A stretch of DNA of 64,000 bases from Enterococcus pallens ATCC BAA-351 (GCF_000407485.1 NZ_ASWD01000005.1:303501-367500), one strand, 5' to 3'. Positions 13,044 through 22,002 are shown, numbered from the stretch's first letter. The notes: generated by a model from the letters alone, not told the origin. Made by a program: numbers and translations.

Positions 13044-13196
13044 ATGATGGGGCTAAAGTTTGAACGTTCCGATGATTTAGATAAACTATTTGAAGAATTT
13101 GCAGTTGACCCTGATAAAAAGAAGGATATCCAGGAAAATAAAGATCTTGAAAAATTTCTTAAACCAAAAGACAAAAAGAAAGACGAGCAATCTTAA
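13044..13196 (+). CDS. Small conserved-looking acidic/lysine-rich protein (50 aa)
   Basis: A 50-codon frame begins [20 protein letters not shown] and ends in a Lys/Asp/Glu-rich tail. GGAGGTG at 13034-13040 gives a strong ribosome site for ATG 13044 or 13047. The sequence resembles a family of roughly 50-aa lactic-acid-bacterial proteins with a '[11 protein letters not shown]' core (I recall it as SPJ_0845-like; this is memory, not a search). No function is known to me. It converges on ysxC so tightly that the two stop codons share the palindrome TTAA (13193-13196). Confidence 0.7.
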   Translation: MMGLKFERSDDLDKLFEEFAVDPDKKKDIQENKDLEKFLKPKDKKKDEQS

Positions 13197-13789
13197 TTAT
13201 GCTCGTCTCTTATTTTGTCTTCAATTGCTTGCCAGGCTTCTTCTTTCCCCATCTTTGTTTCTGAAGAGAACATAATAAAATCGTCGTTCGGATCAAAATC
13301 TAATGCCTTTTTGATTACACTCACGTGTTTGTTCCATTTCCCACGGGGAATTTTATCTGCTTTAGTCGCAACAAGAATAACCGGGATTTGATAATACTTT
13401 AAAAATTCATACATTTGAATATCTTCTTTGCTAGGCTCATGACGCATATCTACCAATGAAACAACTGCCTTTAGTTGTTTTCGAGAGGTAATATAAGTCT
13501 CAATCATCTCTCCCCACTTCGCACGTTCCGTTTTAGATACCTTTGCATATCCATACCCTGGGACATCGACAAAGTGTAAACTATTTTCGATTAAATAGAA
13601 ATTCAGCGTTTGCGTTTTTCCTGGCTTACCTGACGTTCTGGCCAAATTTTTTCGATTGATTAGCGTATTTATAAACGAGGATTTCCCTACATTTGAACGG
13701 CCAGCTAAAGCGATTTCTGGAAAATCTGTCTCTGGATACTGTTTAGGAGAAACCGCACTAATAACAATCTCCGCCTGATTAACTTTCAC
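13193..13789 (-). CDS. ysxC: Ribosome biogenesis GTPase YsxC/EngB
   Basis: Essential GTPase needed for assembly of the 50S subunit. G motifs are visible: GRSNVGKS (G1), DVPGYGYA (G3) and ATKADKI (G4). The start needs care: the frame opens with a TTG at 13807 that is itself part of the ribosome site, whereas the GTG at 13789 lies eight bases after AAGGAGG and yields an N-terminus ([12 protein letters not shown]) that aligns with B. subtilis YsxC. I therefore use the GTG, giving 198 aa. It follows clpX by about 55 bases on the same strand, the usual clpX-ysxC arrangement. Confidence 0.95.
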   Translation of the reverse strand: MKVNQAEIVISAVSPKQYPETDFPEIALAGRSNVGKSSFINTLINRKNLARTSGKPGKTQTLNFYLIENSLHFVDVPGYGYAKVSKTERAKWGEMIETYITSRKQLKAVVSLVDMRHEPSKEDIQMYEFLKYYQIPVILVATKADKIPRGKWNKHVSVIKKALDFDPNDDFIMFSSETKMGKEEAWQAIEDKIRDEHN

Positions 13790-13844
13790 TCTTTTTCCCT
13801 CCTTCAAAAAAGAGCCACAATAATTTGCGGCTCACTACTCTTCA

Positions 13845-15089
13845 TTATCCAGCTTTTTTCTCGTCCAAGTATACAATAACTGGTTTACCAGTTCCTTCGA
13901 CTGAATCCTCTGTCACGATAACTTTTTGAATTGTTTCATCAGAAGGAATATCGAACATAACATCCATCATAATGTCTTCGATAATTGAACGCAACCCGCG
14001 AGCTCCCGTGTTACGAGAGATGGCTTTATTGGCAATTGCCTTAAGCGCCCCTTCTTCAAATTCTAATTCAGTTTCATCATAAGAAAGAAGTTTTTGATAT
14101 TGTTTAACCAGCGCATTCTTTGGTTCTGTTAAAATACGAACTAAATCTTCAGTGGTTAATTTTTCTAACGCAGTAGTTACAGGTAATCGACCAATAAACT
14201 CAGGGATTAACCCAAATTTCAATAAATCTTCTGGGATAATTTGCTGCATAACACTGGCATTATCGTCAATCTTCTTATTATTAGTTCCAAAACCAATTGT
14301 CTTTTCACCTAAGCGATTTTTAACAATAGTCTCAATACCATCGAAAGCTCCACCAACAATAAAGAGAATATTCGTTGTATCAATTTGTATAAACTCTTGA
14401 TGTGGGTGCTTACGTCCGCCTTGAGGAGGAACGCTAGCAACAGTACCTTCTAAAATTTTAAGCAATGCTTGCTGTACACCTTCACCAGAAACGTCTCTAG
14501 TGATTGAAACATTTTCGCTTTTACGAGTAATTTTATCGATTTCATCAATATAGATAATACCCTTTTCAGCTCGTTCAACATTATAATCTGCTGCCTGTAA
14601 CAACTTCAACAGAATATTTTCAACGTCTTCCCCAACGTACCCTGCTTCTGTTAAGCTAGTTGCATCAGCAATTGCAAATGGTACATTTAACGTACGTGCT
14701 AAGGTTTGAGCTAAGAATGTCTTACCAGATCCAGTAGGTCCAATTAGACAAATGTTACTCTTCTGCAATTCAATTTCGTCTGCTTCTTCAGCTTCAGTAT
14801 TGACACGCTTGTAATGATTGTATACTGCTACAGACAATGCACGCTTAGCACGGTCTTGACCAATTACATATTCATTCAATACATCTAGGATTTCTTTGGG
14901 CTTTGGAACATCAATGAATTCACGTATTGCTTCTTCGTGAAATTCTTCGTCAATAATCTCTTTGCAAAGATCGATACATTCATTACAAATGTATACTCCC
15001 GGTCCCGCAACTATCTTTTTAACTTCTTCTTGGGTTTTTCCGCAAAAAGAACAGCGAACTGTATCCCCTGCGCCAGTGCTCTCATACAT
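13845..15089 (-). CDS. clpX: ATP-dependent unfoldase ClpX
   Basis: AAA+ hexamer that unfolds substrates for ClpP. The zinc-binding domain (CSFCGKTQ...CNECIDLC) occupies residues 12-40, Walker A GPTGSGKT lies near residue 120, Walker B is [10 protein letters not shown], and the pore loop GYVGED follows. The LIGF-type ClpP-binding loop region reads KTIGFGTNN: the expected I/L-G-F is present as IGF. The first in-frame ATG (15110) has its AGGA too close. The ATG at 15089 has GAGGTG at proper distance and gives the usual MYESTGAGD start (414 aa). Confidence 0.96.
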   Translation of the reverse strand: MYESTGAGDTVRCSFCGKTQEEVKKIVAGPGVYICNECIDLCKEIIDEEFHEEAIREFIDVPKPKEILDVLNEYVIGQDRAKRALSVAVYNHYKRVNTEAEEADEIELQKSNICLIGPTGSGKTFLAQTLARTLNVPFAIADATSLTEAGYVGEDVENILLKLLQAADYNVERAEKGIIYIDEIDKITRKSENVSITRDVSGEGVQQALLKILEGTVASVPPQGGRKHPHQEFIQIDTTNILFIVGGAFDGIETIVKNRLGEKTIGFGTNNKKIDDNASVMQQIIPEDLLKFGLIPEFIGRLPVTTALEKLTTEDLVRILTEPKNALVKQYQKLLSYDETELEFEEGALKAIANKAISRNTGARGLRSIIEDIMMDVMFDIPSDETIQKVIVTEDSVEGTGKPVIVYLDEKKAG

Positions 15090-15146
15090 GGCTTTCACCT
15101 CTTGATTCATTTCCTACAAGTGTTTTCACGATTGCAGTCTTTATCT

Positions 15147-15174
15147 ATAATACCATATTCATTGAAAAACACAA
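15147..15174 (-). promoter_or_regulatory. Candidate clpX promoter
   Basis: On the minus strand TTGTGT (15174-15169) and TATTAT (15152-15147) are 16 bases apart, upstream of the clpX ribosome site. The -35 is weak. Confidence 0.4.
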
Positions 15175-15201
15175 AGATAGCAGGCGAATTTAGGTGTTTT
15201 T

Positions 15202-15236
15202 TAAAGAAAAAAGAAGCTCTCAAGGGAGAACTTCTT
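15202..15236 (-). terminator. Terminator of the lysozyme gene
   Basis: Reading the minus strand, a hairpin (AAGAAG...CTTCTT outer arms 15231-15236 and 15211-15216 with GAGA/TCTC inside) is followed by a T-run. It lies just after the lysozyme stop. Confidence 0.7.
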
Positions 15237-15243
15237 GTTAGCT

Positions 15244-16653
15244 TTACTTACCGTACCATGCAAGTCCTTCGTAACGCCAGCCAAGCCTAACTAAATTGTT
15301 CTTTTCATTGACATTCATCGTATAGTGATGAGCGCCTGCCTTAGCATTTGGATTGTACAGTCTTAACAGTGTAATGTTTCCACCTGAGTACCACGAAATA
15401 CCTTCGTAGCGCCAACCCAATTTAACTAAATTCTCTTTTTCAAAGAAATTCAATGTATAATGATGATCGCCAGCATTTGGATTATATAGTCTATAAACTG
15501 GAGCACCTGACGTTGGTGCATTCCATCCGATTCCCTCATAACGCCAGCCTTTCGATACCAATATATCTTTCTCGATTCCATTTTGCGTATAAAAGTGCTC
15601 AGAGCTATTAGGGTTGTATAGCCTATGCATGGCTACTGAATCAGATTGCGGCGGATTAATAAAGGCACCTGTATAATCAGCAGAAATGTCAAAATTGACA
15701 TTTATATTTGGAAACCGTAATTGGGAATTCCATTGCCACGCTCCATATTGTGTATACAAATTATTTTGTGACAGATTATAAGGATAGGCAGCAACCCATA
15801 TATTCTTGTTTCCTAGAGAACCTGCATTAATTCGTCCGCTAGTGATCCAGTTAAGTCCAACATAGTGGCGAACATTTCCAAAACCTAATTGATTCAGTCG
15901 TGCAGCAAAAGCCCTTGAATTAGCAGTATGATCACCTTTACCTGCAATCTTTGGTTCTTCGATATCATTGACCATTACTGTTCCTTTGGCTAAGCCCAGA
16001 GCATTAGCTGAGGTTGCAAAAAAACTTGCTTCCGCAATCGCTTGGGCATCTGTGATGAACTCACTATAATGATAAGCCGAAACCTTTAGTCCAGCAGCCC
16101 GTGCATTATTAATCTGTGACGCTGCAAATGGATTGGTATACCAAGTACCTTGAGTTAATTTAACTACGACTCCTGTTACACCATACTTTTTCATACTTTG
16201 ATAAGCTTCAACAGAAATAGTACCATTATGCGAAGAAACATCAATAAAACTTTTAGTTGGCGTATTGTTATCAGTTGCTTGTACGACCGGAATTGAAGCT
16301 TTTGCTGATCTAAATAGCGAAGGGGCATCAGAACGACCGCTTGGTAAATAAAATGTTCCTTCTTCTGTTGTAATTTCTGACGGATTCACATCTTCTGCTA
16401 CCTGGTTATTATTGTCTTGAGAAATTTCTTGTTCTGAGGATGTCATTGTATCAGAGTTCTCAGTTACAACTGAACCTTCTTCTGTTGTTGCTTCAGTAGC
16501 TTCAATTGTTGACGCATCTTCTAAATTTTCACTAGTACTAGTTACCGTTTGTTCACTAGAAATAGTTTTTACTACTTCTTCAGCAAAAACATTAGACGTT
16601 ATATTTAGACAAAGGACAGCTAAAAAACTCATCCCTAATAATCGCTTTTTCAT
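15244..16653 (-). CDS. Secreted GH25 lysozyme with three C-terminal wall-associated repeats
   Basis: Predicted exported muramidase. Order of parts: signal peptide (1-24, MKKRLLGMSFLAVLCLNITS then AxA-like NVFA), a Ser/Thr/Glu-rich low-complexity linker (about 25-115), a GH25 domain (about 133-330) with catalytic acidic residues in FIDVSSHNG and MVNDIEEP, then three tandem repeats of about 45 residues with the pattern RLYNPN...H.YT...E...LV..GWRYEGI.W (DUF5648-type). The repeats probably bind cell wall or surface glycan. There is no LPxTG motif. The gene stands alone between the clpX promoter and an IS200 element, with its own terminator. Likely role: autolysis or remodelling, though a bacteriocin-like attack role is possible. 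Confidence 0.88.
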   Translation of the reverse strand: MKKRLLGMSFLAVLCLNITSNVFAEEVVKTISSEQTVTSTSENLEDASTIEATEATTEEGSVVTENSDTMTSSEQEISQDNNNQVAEDVNPSEITTEEGTFYLPSGRSDAPSLFRSAKASIPVVQATDNNTPTKSFIDVSSHNGTISVEAYQSMKKYGVTGVVVKLTQGTWYTNPFAASQINNARAAGLKVSAYHYSEFITDAQAIAEASFFATSANALGLAKGTVMVNDIEEPKIAGKGDHTANSRAFAARLNQLGFGNVRHYVGLNWITSGRINAGSLGNKNIWVAAYPYNLSQNNLYTQYGAWQWNSQLRFPNINVNFDISADYTGAFINPPQSDSVAMHRLYNPNSSEHFYTQNGIEKDILVSKGWRYEGIGWNAPTSGAPVYRLYNPNAGDHHYTLNFFEKENLVKLGWRYEGISWYSGGNITLLRLYNPNAKAGAHHYTMNVNEKNNLVRLGWRYEGLAWYGK

Positions 16654-16690
16654 TCTTTCTCTCCTTTTTTACTAATTTTTTCTCTTCTTC

Positions 16691-16696
16691 ATTTTA
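16691..16696 (-). promoter_or_regulatory. -10 box of the lysozyme gene
   Basis: The minus strand reads TTTGATAAAAT, an extended -10 (TGATAAAAT), 38 bases upstream of the lysozyme start. It lies outside the IS200 element, so the insertion leaves this promoter intact. Confidence 0.45.
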
Positions 16697-16780
16697 TCAA
16701 ATCCGAAGAAGAATTTGAAGTTATATTATTGAATTTTGTTTTTTTATTTCTCAGCGAAAAGTAGGCAATTATATTAATCA

Positions 16781-16806
16781 AAACCACCCGTGGTAACGGG
16801 TGGTTT
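16781..16806. repeat. Right-end hairpin of the IS200 element
   Basis: A perfect 11-bp stem with a four-base loop. TnpA of this family recognises such imperfect or perfect subterminal hairpins as single-stranded DNA. Confidence 0.8.
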
Positions 16807-16910
16807 GCTCTTCGGCTGAAAGCCTCTTTTACCGGCCTTGGCCTAAAAGGCCTTCTGAAGGGGCTTCCTCCCGCACCACTATTACCCACTGATTCTAAAA
16901 GAATCTCGGA

Positions 16911-17384
16911 TTATTTCTTTTTGTTTTTTTCTCCTGTAAACGGATCATATTCTTCAAATAATGTTAACTGATCTGCTGCATAATCATCTTGTAATTGATT
17001 ACGAATATATTCTGCTATCTTCTCCTTGTTTCGTCCGACTGTATCCACGTAATAGCCACGACACCAAAATTTTCGATTCCCATAACGATATTTTAGATTG
17101 GAATGACGATCGAATATCATCAAACTACTTTTTCCTTTCAAGTAACCCATGAATTGAGAAATACTTATTTTGGGCGGGACGCTAACAAGTAGGTGAATGT
17201 GGTCTTTACAGGCATTTGCTTCGAGAATTTCTACTCCTTTTCGTTCGCATAATTCTCGAATAATCTCGCCGATGCTTTGTTTGTATTTTCCATAGATAAT
17301 CTGCCTTCTATACTTTGGGGCAAATACAACGTGGTACTTACATCTCCAACTGGTATGTGATAAACTTTCTTTGTCCTTTTTCAT
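16911..17384 (-). CDS. tnpA: IS200-type transposase TnpA (HUH/Y1 family)
   Basis: Single-strand DNA transposase of 157 aa, full length for the group. The HUH metal motif is His62-Ile-His64 (CKDHIHLLVS) and the nucleophile is probably Tyr126 in IAEYIRNQ. The N-terminal WRCKYHVVFAPKYRR and FWCRGYYVDTVG blocks are typical. No frameshift or stop, so the copy may be active. The ATG follows AGGAGG (17392-17397), but the leader can pair with that site (separate entry), as known for IS200, where translation is strongly repressed. Confidence 0.94.
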   Translation of the reverse strand: MKKDKESLSHTSWRCKYHVVFAPKYRRQIIYGKYKQSIGEIIRELCERKGVEILEANACKDHIHLLVSVPPKISISQFMGYLKGKSSLMIFDRHSNLKYRYGNRKFWCRGYYVDTVGRNKEKIAEYIRNQLQDDYAADQLTLFEEYDPFTGEKNKKK

Positions 17385-17450
17385 AAGGGTACCTCCTAAT
17401 TTGTTTGCGATGCGGTCGGGAAACCAGCATCAGTTTAACATTCTAGGAGG
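17385..17450 (-). promoter_or_regulatory. tnpA leader structure that can hide the ribosome site
   Basis: In the tnpA transcript CCTCCTA (17450-17444) is complementary over seven bases to TAGGAGG (17398-17392), the tnpA ribosome site. Between them GATGC (17431-17427) pairs with GCATC (17413-17409), extended by GGT/ACC, making an inner hairpin. Such occlusion is the known mode of IS200 self-repression; here it is inferred from pairing only. Confidence 0.6.
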
Positions 17451-17481
17451 TTTTTTCACTACCACGCTGGAAGCTCTCCGG

Positions 17482-17504
17482 AACCACCTGCATAGCAGGT
17501 GGTT
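17482..17504. repeat. Left-end hairpin of the IS200 element
   Basis: A perfect 10-bp stem (17482-17491 with 17495-17504) and an ATA loop. Its arm shares AACCACC with the hairpin at the other end. Confidence 0.8.
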
Positions 17505-17514
17505 TTCAAAGCAT

Positions 17515-17550
17515 ACAAAAAAAACTTCACCGCTTAGGAGCGGCGAAGTT
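17515..17550 (-). terminator. tig terminator
   Basis: A 12-bp stem (17523-17534 with 17539-17550, one mismatch) is followed on the minus strand by eight T residues. It lies right after the tig stop and abuts the left end of the IS200 element. Confidence 0.9.
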
Positions 17551-17561
17551 CTTAAGAAAAA

Positions 17562-18845
17562 TTATTTTTCAACAGCTGTTCCAGTAACTAGCTCTACAGC
17601 TTGTTTCATTTTAATATCATGTTCTAGCATGTCTTCTGTAAGAACACGACGAATTTGATCTTCTGGCATTTGGTACATTTCAGCCAATTGTTTTACTTCG
17701 TTTTCCACATCTTCATCTGTAACTTCGATATTTTCAGCTTCAACAATTGCTTCCATTACAAGATTAGTCTTCACACGGCCTTCCGCTTCACCTTCAAATT
17801 GTGTATGCAGATCAGCTTCACTAGAGCCTGTTAGTTGATAGTACATTTCTGGTGAAATTCCTTGGCGTTGCATGTTGTTTAAGAATTCATCCATTGAACG
17901 GTGTACTTCGTCATGAACCATTACGTGAGGTAGATCAGTGATTTCAGCATTCTCTACTGCTTGTTTGATCGCTGCTTCATCTTTTGCTTCTTTTGCTGCT
18001 TGTTCACGTTGTTCAAGTAATTCTTTACGATATTTTTCTTTTAATTCATCTAGCGATTCAACTTCGTCGTCGATGTCTTTAGCAAATTCGTCATCTAGCT
18101 CTGGCAATTCTTTGGCCTTCACTTCATGAACTTTCACTTTGAAAACTGCTTCTTTTCCAGCTAAACCATCTGCTTGATATTCTTCAGGGAAAGTAACTGT
18201 TACATCAAATTCGTCTCCAGCTTTGTGCCCTGCTACTTGGTCTTCGAAACCAGGAATGAATGAACCTGAACCTAACTCAAGAGAATAATTTTCGCCTTTT
18301 CCGCCTTCAAACGCTTCATCATTGATAAAGCCTTCAAAATCGATTACAGCAGTATCGCCAGTTTCAGCAGCTTCCTCTTCTTTGATAACTAACTCTGCTT
18401 GAGTTTCTTGATCGCGTTTTAAGCGATTTTCAATATCTTCATCTGTAACTTCTACAGTTTGTTTAGGCACTTCTAAATTTTTATACTCACCTAATTTAAC
18501 TTCAGGTTTTACTGTAACTTCTGCTTTAATTACCCAATCTTTTCCTTTTTCCATTGTATCAACATCAATTTTTGGTTGAGATACAGGCTCAATGGCAGCT
18601 TCTTTAACAGCTGCTTCATAAGCTTCTGGTAATACAATATTTAAAGCATCTTCATACAAAGCTTCTTCACCATACATACGGTTGAATACTTGGCGAGAAA
18701 TTTTACCTTTACGGAAGCCTGGTACTGTTAAATCTTTCTTCACTTTGTTAAATGCACTCGTCAATCCTTTTTGGATAATCTCTTGCTCGATTGAGAATGT
18801 TAATACACCTTCATTGGTGCTTGTTTTTTCAAAAGTTGCTGTCAA
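17562..18845 (-). CDS. tig: Trigger factor (ribosome-bound chaperone)
   Basis: Folds nascent chains at the ribosome exit. The ribosome-docking signature GFRKGK(I) is near residue 45, the FKBP-type PPIase domain covers about 150-245 ([32 protein letters not shown]), and the remainder is the helical arm/body. The 427-aa length is standard. The start codon is TTG at 18845, preceded by GGAGGG at correct distance; no nearer ATG fits the family N-terminus ([12 protein letters not shown]). A TTGACA at 18911-18916 (minus) is the likely -35, with a weak -10. Confidence 0.96.
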   Translation of the reverse strand: MTATFEKTSTNEGVLTFSIEQEIIQKGLTSAFNKVKKDLTVPGFRKGKISRQVFNRMYGEEALYEDALNIVLPEAYEAAVKEAAIEPVSQPKIDVDTMEKGKDWVIKAEVTVKPEVKLGEYKNLEVPKQTVEVTDEDIENRLKRDQETQAELVIKEEEAAETGDTAVIDFEGFINDEAFEGGKGENYSLELGSGSFIPGFEDQVAGHKAGDEFDVTVTFPEEYQADGLAGKEAVFKVKVHEVKAKELPELDDEFAKDIDDEVESLDELKEKYRKELLEQREQAAKEAKDEAAIKQAVENAEITDLPHVMVHDEVHRSMDEFLNNMQRQGISPEMYYQLTGSSEADLHTQFEGEAEGRVKTNLVMEAIVEAENIEVTDEDVENEVKQLAEMYQMPEDQIRRVLTEDMLEHDIKMKQAVELVTGTAVEK

Positions 18846-18950
18846 GTTTGTTCCCTCCGAATATTAAAATTACTTGCTATTTGCATACTACTAAATAGTA
18901 CACTACTGTTTGTCAATTGTAAATATAAAGCTATGATTCTATCCGCAACA

Positions 18951-19883
18951 TCACTCATAAAATCTATTCAGTTCCCTCTTTATTTTTCCTCTAACCAATT
19001 CAATTTCCTGATCTAGTGGATAGTCTTTGTGAAGGTACTCTGAAAGATAACTGTTCACCCAAAATTTGCTATCTTCATAAAGCTGATGCAGGGGGTACAA
19101 AATGGCCATTTCAACTTTTACTTCTTCCCGTAAATTTTCTAGCAATATCGGATCTTGATTTTCAAGGGTTATTTCTAGTTTATCCATAATATTACTTGTT
19201 AATACCATGGTGTCAGATGCTCCTATTTCGTTAGGATATAAATGATTGATTTTTCCATCAATAGTTAAAATTGATACTCGTTCTTGCGTACCAACTTTCA
19301 CCAGCTCTTCAAACAAAAAATTTCGTACTAGTAGAGAAATTCTCGGATCAATTAGTAATTTTTTTGATACATCCAACAAATCAGCTTGAGGTAAATCTTT
19401 AATCTTTTGGACTTTTTGCAATTGATAAGCTGCAGAATACTTTGATAATTCAACTAATTCTTGTTTTATTTCCTGTATTAAACTTTGCTGTGTTTGACGA
19501 TAAAACTTTTCTTGCATTTCCAACAAATTAGTTAGATTTTGTATTTTGTATTTATTCAATTTACCCTGCTTTTTGATCTCCCAAAGCAATTTTCTCGCAT
19601 TCAAAAAATCCTTTTCCATTAAAAGATTTTGCAGATATAATTCTGCCCGACTTTCTTCTTCTACATAAAAATCAGGTAACTCTTCTATATAAGATAAGCT
19701 TTTTGAATAATCAGCTATTTCAAATGTGGTGGTAGCTATCAGCCAATTAACAACGGGATCCTGTTCCAGCTGATAAGCTTTTTCCAATTGCACTACTCCT
19801 TCTGCGAGTCGATGCCCTTCTAACGCTTCTTGTCCTTTCTTCAAGTAATACTCATAGTTCTTAGGAAACTCAATATTACTCAT
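18951..19883 (-). CDS. TPR-like protein of unknown function (DUF3196 type)
   Basis: A 310-aa soluble protein made mostly of helices. The first 110 residues show TPR-like pairs (KGQEALEGHRLAEGVVQLEKAYQLEQD; YSKSLSYIEELPDF). It resembles the DUF3196/TPR family of lactic acid bacteria, for which I know no proven function. Its ATG overlaps the end of the RDD gene by eight bases, so translation is probably coupled and the sppA-rdd-TPR order forms an operon. A helper or scaffold role at the membrane with the two neighbours is possible but unproven. Confidence 0.75.
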   Translation of the reverse strand: MSNIEFPKNYEYYLKKGQEALEGHRLAEGVVQLEKAYQLEQDPVVNWLIATTTFEIADYSKSLSYIEELPDFYVEEESRAELYLQNLLMEKDFLNARKLLWEIKKQGKLNKYKIQNLTNLLEMQEKFYRQTQQSLIQEIKQELVELSKYSAAYQLQKVQKIKDLPQADLLDVSKKLLIDPRISLLVRNFLFEELVKVGTQERVSILTIDGKINHLYPNEIGASDTMVLTSNIMDKLEITLENQDPILLENLREEVKVEMAILYPLHQLYEDSKFWVNSYLSEYLHKDYPLDQEIELVRGKIKRELNRFYE

Positions 19884-20454
19884 AATAACTTAGTACCCCT
19901 TTTTGTTCTGCTGCCTTCAGCATATTCAATGTCACAACACTAGTTTCAGAAAACAAATCACCTAAATGTTGTTTATTCGGAGTAAAAACAGCTATTAAGT
20001 ATCCAAGAGAAAAGACTGTATTTTTCAAAATAAACCGACAAGCACCCTCACGTACCAACACAGTCGACCAGCTTAGGTTTTCTTCACTAAAACAAATCAC
20101 TCGAATTCCAAAAATCATTTTACCAAGTGTTTGCCCGCTATTTAGCTTAGTCATTAAAATAAAATAAGTTAAATACACAGCTAACGAAAGTATTCCGTAG
20201 ACTGAAAATAGCTGCCTGCCTTTTTCTAAGCCTAGCAGGTTGAATGGTCCGCCAATTATTATAGCAGTTAGTGCTGAAATACAGAGACTATCCACTAAAT
20301 AAGCAAAAAAACGAATCCAAAAGCCTGCATAGAAATAGTCTGGATAGCGATGCTTGTTTATTTCTGGTGAATCGTTTTGCATTTCCATATTCTCTTTTTC
20401 ACTGCCAACCAGTGGCGTTACTGCTGGACGTCCTAATTCTTTATTTGACACCAT
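19876..20454 (-). CDS. RDD-family membrane protein
   Basis: A 192-aa protein with three or four hydrophobic segments after an approximately 40-residue polar N-terminus. The RDD signature appears in the first helix as GFWIRFFAYLVDSL, and GQTLGKMIFGIRVI is the second conserved block. Function of the family is generally unknown; some members affect ion or compatible-solute tolerance. The ATG overlaps the sppA stop (TAATG) and has GGAGGTG at good distance, so it is translationally coupled to sppA. Confidence 0.85.
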   Translation of the reverse strand: MVSNKELGRPAVTPLVGSEKENMEMQNDSPEINKHRYPDYFYAGFWIRFFAYLVDSLCISALTAIIIGGPFNLLGLEKGRQLFSVYGILSLAVYLTYFILMTKLNSGQTLGKMIFGIRVICFSEENLSWSTVLVREGACRFILKNTVFSLGYLIAVFTPNKQHLGDLFSETSVVTLNMLKAAEQKGVLSYYE

Positions 20455-21476
20455 TATTCACCTCCATAGAGATACATAGCTTTAGGCGATTGTGGTGTTC
20501 CAACTTGTTCAATAATACTAGTAATCTGCTGCTCTGAACTCGGTTTTAGGTTCTGAATCTCAGCTAACTGATTTCCAAGCCAGCTATTGATGAAATCAGT
20601 ATTACCATCAGTATACTCAATTACTTGTGCCTCAAGAAGATCATTGTCCTCCTTTAACGCCTCTAAAGCATCCTCTGGATAACCTATCGCATCAATTAAT
20701 CCCTTTTCAAGTGCCTGAGCACCATCATAGATTCGTCCATCGGCTAGTTCTCTTACTTGGTCTTCTTTCATATTTCTGCCTTCAGATACTACTTTCACAA
20801 AACGATTATAGCTGCTATCGATATAGGCTTGTAACACTTCTCGGTCCTCTTCCGTTTGAGGTCTTGAACTTGAGCCGATATCCTTCAAATCGCCACTTTT
20901 TACAGTAGCATCTGTGATTCCCAGTTTTTCCATTAATCCTGAGTAATTGGTATTAGACATGATTACACCAATGGATCCTGTTACTGTATCTTCACTAGCA
21001 AAGATTTTTTCAGCATTTGCTGAGACATAATAACCTCCACTAGCTGCCTGGTTTTCCATAGAAACATACACAGGTATTTCTTCTTCGATTTTTTTTAATT
21101 CTTTGGTGATTTCAGCAGTTTCATACACAGCTCCACCAGGAGTATTTACTACTAGAAGCACTCCTTGAATACTTGGATCATTTTTTACCACTTCAAGCTG
21201 CTTCATAAAAGCTTCGTGGTTGTATCCTGAACTTGAAAAAAGTCCTCCAGAATCTGTATTTAGAATTGTTCCTTCAATAGTTAACTTAGCAATTTTTTGA
21301 TTACTATTGCCAGATTCAAGAACTACCTCTTGAGGTTCACCATTCCCATAAAGAAGCTCATTTATTTGGCTCATACTGTCTTTAGTTTCTCTGATTTTAG
21401 TTATACTTGACGTAATCGCAGAAAATATCAGTAAAAAAAATGCAATTCCAACAGCTGCCCAACGACGTTTATTCAT
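20454..21476 (-). CDS. sppA: Signal peptide peptidase SppA (S49 serine protease)
   Basis: Membrane-anchored protease that degrades leftover signal peptides and, in Firmicutes, may protect against antibacterial peptides. It has one N-terminal transmembrane segment (about 5-25), the catalytic serine in ENQAASGGYYVSANA (near residue 150), and the general-base lysine expected about 50 residues on (VKSGDLKDIGSSSR). At 340 aa it is the short bacterial (SppA 36K) form. First gene of the sppA-rdd-TPR unit. Confidence 0.92.
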   Translation of the reverse strand: MNKRRWAAVGIAFFLLIFSAITSSITKIRETKDSMSQINELLYGNGEPQEVVLESGNSNQKIAKLTIEGTILNTDSGGLFSSSGYNHEAFMKQLEVVKNDPSIQGVLLVVNTPGGAVYETAEITKELKKIEEEIPVYVSMENQAASGGYYVSANAEKIFASEDTVTGSIGVIMSNTNYSGLMEKLGITDATVKSGDLKDIGSSSRPQTEEDREVLQAYIDSSYNRFVKVVSEGRNMKEDQVRELADGRIYDGAQALEKGLIDAIGYPEDALEALKEDNDLLEAQVIEYTDGNTDFINSWLGNQLAEIQNLKPSSEQQITSIIEQVGTPQSPKAMYLYGGE

Positions 21477-21503
21477 TTATTCCCCTACCTTCTTTTTTTC
21501 TTA

Positions 21504-21791
21504 TCAATATAAATTACGAATAATTAATACTTTTTCTGTTGGGCCAGATGCCTTCATTTTTTCAGCCTTCTCAAGTAATGAATAACCTTGAAAAACTTCA
21601 TGATTTAAAGGATCTTCAATTTGAAATTTTTTTGCTTCCTCGATACTCAACGCATCTGAAGTAATTTCTTGAATACTATCCCATCCCGTATCTAAAAATA
21701 CCTTTGTATCATCTGTCACCGTTTTCTGCTTTTCGATATCAGCTAAAAACTCTCGTAATTGCCCAACAGTTAAAATCTCTACTTGCTGCAT
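21504..21791 (-). CDS. Hypothetical protein (95 aa)
   Basis: Not recognised. An acidic, soluble 95-aa protein with no signal peptide or cysteine, starting MQQVEILTVGQLREFLADIE behind AGGAGG. It precedes sppA by 27 bases on the same strand and is probably the promoter-proximal gene of that operon. The arrangement of two short helices and strands ending in VLIIRNLY suggests a small alpha/beta fold. Confidence 0.65.
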   Translation of the reverse strand: MQQVEILTVGQLREFLADIEKQKTVTDDTKVFLDTGWDSIQEITSDALSIEEAKKFQIEDPLNHEVFQGYSLLEKAEKMKASGPTEKVLIIRNLY

Positions 21792-21924
21792 AATCAGCCT
21801 CCTTTTTTTCTATATTTTACCTTATTCACTAAAAATATGAAAACTTTGTATTGGTTAATCGATATAATAACTGGACCATTTACCACTTTTCGATTATACC
21901 AATTTTCATTTTTTCATCGAGAGG
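21792..21924. other. Divergent spacer upstream of glmS
   Basis: AT-rich spacer between the 95-aa gene and glmS. The minus strand has TGGTATAATCG (-10 at 21892-21897), a possible promoter for the sppA operon. A short frame from the ATG at 21838 lacks a ribosome site and overlaps the glmS promoter; I do not consider it a gene. Confidence 0.35.
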
Positions 21925-21953
21925 TTGACTTATACTTTGTTTTATATTATATT
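21925..21953 (+). promoter_or_regulatory. glmS promoter
   Basis: TTGACT (21925-21930) and TATATT (21948-21953), 17 bases apart, about 50 bases before the ribozyme core. Confidence 0.7.
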
Positions 21954-22002
21954 AATCAGTGTTTCCGTTAGTAATACCAAAAATCAACATTGGATAGACC
22001 AA

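Larger units (their letters stand above)
16775..17512 (-). mobile_element. IS200/IS605-family element (tnpA only)
   Basis: The element has no terminal inverted repeats, as expected, but each end carries a subterminal perfect hairpin. One is at 16781-16806 (AAACCACCCGT arm, four-base loop) and the other at 17482-17504 (AACCACCTGC arm, three-base loop). Between them is a single intact tnpA and no tnpB, placing it in the IS200 group. The exact ends cannot be fixed by eye because the group makes no target duplication; limits given are approximate. It sits between the tig terminator and the lysozyme promoter. Confidence 0.85.

Noticed and set aside
16689..16889. Frame encoding an Arg/Pro/Phe-rich peptide in the IS right end
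   Set aside because: It lies across the structured, GC-richer right end of the IS200 element with no ribosome site.
21838..21972. 44-codon frame upstream of glmS
   Set aside because: No ribosome site and it overlaps the glmS promoter; content is AT-rich non-coding DNA.
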